From contig CAKZZR010000032.1 of assembly GCA_937885475.1 (NCBI GenBank), forward strand, positions 1 through 32,995: DNA of 32,995 nucleotides. Direction: 5' to 3'. The DNA comes from an uncultured Treponema sp. Its GTDB lineage: Bacteria; Spirochaetota; Spirochaetia; Treponematales; Treponemataceae. The notes below the pieces were generated by a model, which was given only the letters and a program-made list of their open reading frames with translations, was not told where the DNA came from and ran no database searches. Shown here in pieces: positions 32,192-32,995 of the stretch. Made by a program: the position numbers and the translations under genes. Within the stretch, counting starts at the first letter, position 1, and each line of letters starts with the position of its first letter.

Positions 32192-32995
32192 TTACTGAGC
32201 GAATGTTGCGATGAACACGCCGGCTGCGATTGCAGTTCCGATTACGCCGGAAACATTCGGTCCCATTGCGTTCATCAGGAGGAAGTTTGAAGGATCATAT
32301 TCAAGTCCAACCTTGTTTGAAACGCGGGCAGCCATCGGAACGGCAGAAACACCTGCAGAACCGATGAGCGGATTGATTTTCTTTCCTTTTGGAAGGAAGA
32401 GGTTCATGACCTTAGCCATAATGATACCGCCGGCAGAAGCAACGGCAAAGGCAACCAAACCAAGCAGAATGATGCCAAGAGAGTTTGCATTGATGATTTT
32501 TTCAGGAGTCATCTGGCTTCCAACACCCAAGGAAAGAAGAATGGAAACGATGTTCATGAGTTCGTTTTCCATTGTCTTTGAAAGGCGCTCAACCACGCCG
32601 CACTGCTTAACGAAGTTTCCGAATGCAAGCATACCGATAAGCGGACATGCTGGCGGCAAAAGCAAAATCGTAAGCACAAGAAGCATCATCGGGAAAAGGA
32701 TTTTTTCTGCCTTGCTTACCTCCCGGAGCTGATCCATGCGGATTTCACGCTCTTTCTGAGTTGTAAGAAGCTTCATAATCGGCGGCTGAATCATAGGAAC
32801 GAGCGCCATGTACGAATATGCCGCAACGGCGATTACAGCCATAAGCTCTGGCGCAAGCTTTGCAGAAACGTAGATTGACGTAGGACCGTCAGCACCACCG
32901 ATTATTGAGATTGCAGCAGCTTGAAGAATGTTGTAGTTGATTCCCGGAATAAGATTCATGAGGGCAACACCGAAAAGCGTAAAGAACACGCCAAG
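32192..32995 (-). CDS. oadB: Sodium-translocating decarboxylase beta subunit (OadB family), C-terminal part
   Basis: This inner-membrane protein couples decarboxylation of a biotin-bound carboxyl group to sodium export. The visible 267 residues are mostly transmembrane. They include the conserved IIGGADGPTSIYVS, whose Asp is the sodium and proton site known from Klebsiella OadB, the AVPMAAR segment, and the C-terminal SNFLLMNAMGPNVSGVIGTAIAAG. Typical family length is 370-430, so the N-terminal 100-160 residues lie beyond the window; the frame is still open at 32995. Oxaloacetate, methylmalonyl-CoA and glutaconyl-CoA decarboxylases share this subunit, so the substrate is open. A terminator follows, so it is the last gene of its operon. 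Confidence 0.93.
   Translation of the reverse strand, partial: LGVFFTLFGVALMNLIPGINYNILQAAAISIIGGADGPTSIYVSAKLAPELMAVIAVAAYSYMALVPMIQPPIMKLLTTQKEREIRMDQLREVSKAEKILFPMMLLVLTILLLPPACPLIGMLAFGNFVKQCGVVERLSKTMENELMNIVSILLSLGVGSQMTPEKIINANSLGIILLGLVAFAVASAGGIIMAKVMNLFLPKGKKINPLIGSAGVSAVPMAARVSNKVGLEYDPSNFLLMNAMGPNVSGVIGTAIAAGVFIATFAQ

Overview
The window reads as a treponeme chromosome (Spirochaetota, genus Treponema or a close relative, roughly 50% GC). The evidence is the set of genes present: two tandem FlaA periplasmic-flagellum sheath proteins beside a class II fructose-bisphosphate aldolase, a cheA / cheW-cheR-like / cheX / cheY operon, and a reduced division cluster mraZ-rsmH-ftsL-murF-ftsW-ftsQ-ftsA-ftsZ lacking ftsI, murE, mraY, murD, murG and murC. 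Species cannot be settled from the sequence. The first 13 bases match the end of the standard Illumina adapter, so the left edge is an assembly contig end inside ftsZ. No rRNA, tRNA, CRISPR array, insertion sequence or phage gene was seen. No gene-free stretch exceeds 300 bases; the longest is the 281 bp between flaA and fba, and it is described.

Layout. (1) 14-7121, minus strand: a tight division and cell-wall operon from mraZ to a truncated ftsZ, with most genes overlapping or nearly touching. Four direct repeats at mraZ look like the MraZ operator. (2) 7289-8098, plus: an uncharacterised protein with a nuclease-like N-terminus and a possible winged-helix C-terminus. (3) 8220-9706, minus: two flaA genes with a perfect-consensus promoter, divergent from fba (9988-10986, plus), which is followed by an AzgA/PbuG-type purine permease. 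(4) 12639-20957, minus: secA, a lipoprotein, two small membrane proteins, a Nudix hydrolase, an SH3-like lipoprotein, neuB and hisS. (5) 21019-22833, minus: a very large signal peptidase I. (6) 22872-27671, minus: the chemotaxis operon. (7) 27818-29696, plus: an outer-membrane beta-barrel protein with a flagellar sigma-28-like promoter, then a LUD-domain protein. (8) 29693-32995: an acyltransferase, an acidic secreted protein, a sugar O-acetyltransferase and the C-terminal part of a sodium-pumping decarboxylase beta subunit.

Functionally the window joins cell division, protein export (SecA and signal peptidase), periplasmic flagella and chemotaxis signalling. NeuB could supply a nonulosonic acid for surface or flagellar glycans; that is inference. 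I did not find a clear novel multi-gene system. The most interesting signals are regulatory: the MraZ repeat array, a 14-bp hairpin over the lepB start codon, several genes whose -10 box sits 6-9 nt before the start codon (possible leaderless mRNAs), and the sigma-28-like promoter on an outer-membrane protein. The uncharacterised gene next to mraZ is the best candidate for new protein biology.
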